Position numbers and translations under genes: made by a program. Below are positions 56,548-57,659 of a DNA stretch of 57,659 nucleotides, one piece after another. Source of the DNA: Gemmatimonadota bacterium (GTDB taxonomy: Bacteria; Gemmatimonadota; Gemmatimonadetes; Gemmatimonadales; Gemmatimonadaceae). The DNA lies in the NCBI GenBank assembly GCA_014192065.1, contig BJHH01000008.1, positions 1 to 57,659 of the forward strand, read 5' to 3'. The first letter of the stretch is position 1, and each line of letters begins with the position of its first letter. Under the pieces are notes generated by a model. It saw only the letters and a program-made list of their open reading frames with translations, searched no databases and was not told where the DNA came from.

Positions 56548-57543
56548 TCAGGTGACGAGCAACGTGCGCACGAGGCGCACATAGTGGTCCACGGCCGCGC
56601 GAAGCTCGGCCGTGTCGATGAACTCATCGGGTGTGTGGGCAACCGTGATGGAGCCCGGCCCGAAGAGCATCGGCGTGCCCCAGTTGCCGAGCAGCGGCGC
56701 GTCCGTGGTGTACGCGAACGCCTTCGTCGCAAAGCCCTTGACCTCAGAAAATCGCTGCGCGGGCGTATAGGTCGGGTACGACAGCTCGCAGCGGCCAGCG
56801 GCCCAATGCTCGAATGCCGCCTTGACCGGCGCCGGATCGCCCACGATGCGGACCATCAGTTCAGCCTCGCAGACGCCTGGCACGATGTTCGCTTCGCTGC
56901 CACCGCGAATCGTCCCCACGTTCACCGTGGAGAGGCCAAGCACGGGGTCGGTCGGCAGCACGAGCGCGCCAAGGTCCAACAGCAGTCGGGCCATCGGGAT
57001 GATCGCACTCTCTCCAAGTTCGGCATAGGCCGAGTGTGCTTCGCGACCATGCGTACGAAGCGTGATCCGCAACGCGCCCTTACTGCCAGAGGCGAGCGTG
57101 CTTTCGGTGGGTTCACCGTTAATCAGGAACCGACTCGTGGCAGGGAGTTGGTTGGCGAGCCGTGCCCCGTCTGAGCCGCGCTCTTCGCCGACGACGAACA
57201 GGAGGTCCACGCGTTCCTCACCCTCGGCGACGAGCTGCTCGGCCGCCGCCATCATAGCGGCGGCGATGCCCTTGGCGTCGCACGATCCGCGTCCGTAGAG
57301 ACGACCGTCATCGACACGCGGCGGCACGAAGGGCGGCACGGTGTCGAGATGTGTACTGAGCGTGACGCCCCCGCCTTTGCGCGATGCCCAGACATTGCCG
57401 CGGCCCGGCGTGACTTCCTGTACCGTGACGTTCCAGCCGCGCTCCACAAGCCAGCGCGCGACGAACTCCACGATCTTTCCCTCGTCCTTCGTGACGGAGG
57501 GAATCGCGACGAGTTCGGCGGCGAGCGCGAGGACGTCAGTCAT
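56548..57543 (-). CDS. M20-family zinc deacylase, probably succinyl-DAP desuccinylase
   Basis: Amide hydrolase of the DapE/ArgE/LysK group. With the ATG at 57543 (MTDVLALAAEL) it is 331 aa; the open frame to 57645 enters the tRNA gene. Zinc and catalytic residues are visible: STHLDTV (His, Asp), GRGSCDAKG (Asp ligand), VVGEERGSDG (catalytic Glu and Glu ligand), INGEPTES (Glu) and VAHTPDEFID (His). A dimerisation domain (LRTHGREAHSAY) lies between. Context with dapD supports DapE, but ArgE and LysK cannot be excluded. Confidence 0.85.
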   Translation of the reverse strand: MTDVLALAAELVAIPSVTKDEGKIVEFVARWLVERGWNVTVQEVTPGRGNVWASRKGGGVTLSTHLDTVPPFVPPRVDDGRLYGRGSCDAKGIAAAMMAAAEQLVAEGEERVDLLFVVGEERGSDGARLANQLPATSRFLINGEPTESTLASGSKGALRITLRTHGREAHSAYAELGESAIIPMARLLLDLGALVLPTDPVLGLSTVNVGTIRGGSEANIVPGVCEAELMVRIVGDPAPVKAAFEHWAAGRCELSYPTYTPAQRFSEVKGFATKAFAYTTDAPLLGNWGTPMLFGPGSITVAHTPDEFIDTAELRAAVDHYVRLVRTLLVT

Positions 57544-57604
57544 GGAGCGCTGAGCGGTGCGAGGAACGGCGGACTCGAACAGGAGCACGAACAGGACACA
57601 AGCA

Positions 57605-57659
57605 TGCCGGGGCTGGGAGTCGAACCCAGATGGCCTTTCGGCCAAGGGATTTTAAGTCC
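57605..57659 (-). tRNA. tRNA-Leu (anticodon UAA), 5' part outside window
   Basis: On the minus strand the anticodon loop CTTAAAA (57656-57650, anticodon TAA at 57654-57652) is followed by the 3' anticodon stem, a long class II variable arm with TTGGCC GAAA GGCC (57645-57632), a T-arm CTGGG/CCCAG with loop TTCGACT (57629-57613) and the acceptor strand CCCCGGC plus discriminator A (57612-57605). CCA is not encoded. The 5' half is cut off by the window edge. Confidence 0.9.

Overview
The window is a high-GC bacterial chromosome segment carrying almost only core genes. Nearly every gene lies on the minus strand; only ptsN and one S9 peptidase lie on the plus strand. Gene order and content (mre/mrd cluster, L13-S9-S2-Tsf-PyrH-Frr-UppS-CdsA-Dxr-RseP cluster, a SusC/SusD pair in a diderm that does not look like Bacteroidetes, 1-4 nt start/stop overlaps, GTG/TTG starts) fit a diderm such as a member of Gemmatimonadota. 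That assignment is an inference from gene content, not a computed placement.

Layout in coordinate order: (1) 1-427: tmRNA (ssrA) with its own terminator, tag peptide ANQNFALAA. (2) 492-3358: dusB-larB-Tat aldo/keto reductase operon. (3) 3400-3947: ptsN (plus strand) with a clear sigma70-type promoter. (4) 3967-19539: one long minus-strand series starting at the mreB promoter: mreB-mreC-mreD-mrdA-rodA-accD-folC-hisS-proS-lysA-yfcE-guaA-MATE exporter. Spacing is tight or overlapping, so cell-shape, fatty acid, folate, tRNA charging, DAP/lysine and GMP functions may share transcripts. (5) 19607-24304: susC-susD outer-membrane uptake pair with its own promoter and terminator. (6) 24352-29654: rpsO-pnp-M16 peptidase-ald. 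(7) 29699-38081: ribosomal/translation/envelope-lipid cluster rplM-rpsI-rpsB-tsf-pyrH-frr-uppS-cdsA-dxr-rseP. (8) 38155-42988: biotin-dependent acyl-CoA carboxylase operon (carboxyltransferase, biotin carboxylase, biotin carrier) with an RNA m5U methyltransferase inside it. (9) 43071-45297: DAHP synthase-chorismate mutase-prephenate dehydrogenase. (10) 45352-47496: rpsA, a 28-codon candidate small ORF and a terminator. (11) 47579-49714: secreted S9 peptidase on the plus strand, sitting between rpsA and cmk. (12) 49741-57543: M20 peptidase-asd-lysC-dapB-dapA-dapD-aroA-cmk, the DAP/lysine pathway fused to the end of the shikimate pathway. (13) 57605-57659: the 3' part of a tRNA-Leu(UAA), cut by the window edge.

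No phage, transposon, CRISPR array or defence system was found. The observations most worth checking are: 23 consecutive glycines encoded by a GGY-type microsatellite in ribosomal protein S2, with a 13-glycine tract in a reductase that lacks its catalytic His; a perfect 14-bp palindrome filling the -35/-10 spacer of the rpsO promoter; a Tyr/Arg-rich 28-aa ORF between rpsA and its terminator; the S9 peptidase breaking the usual cmk-rpsA linkage; four closely spaced Cys pairs in SusC; and a large hairpin ahead of rpsB.
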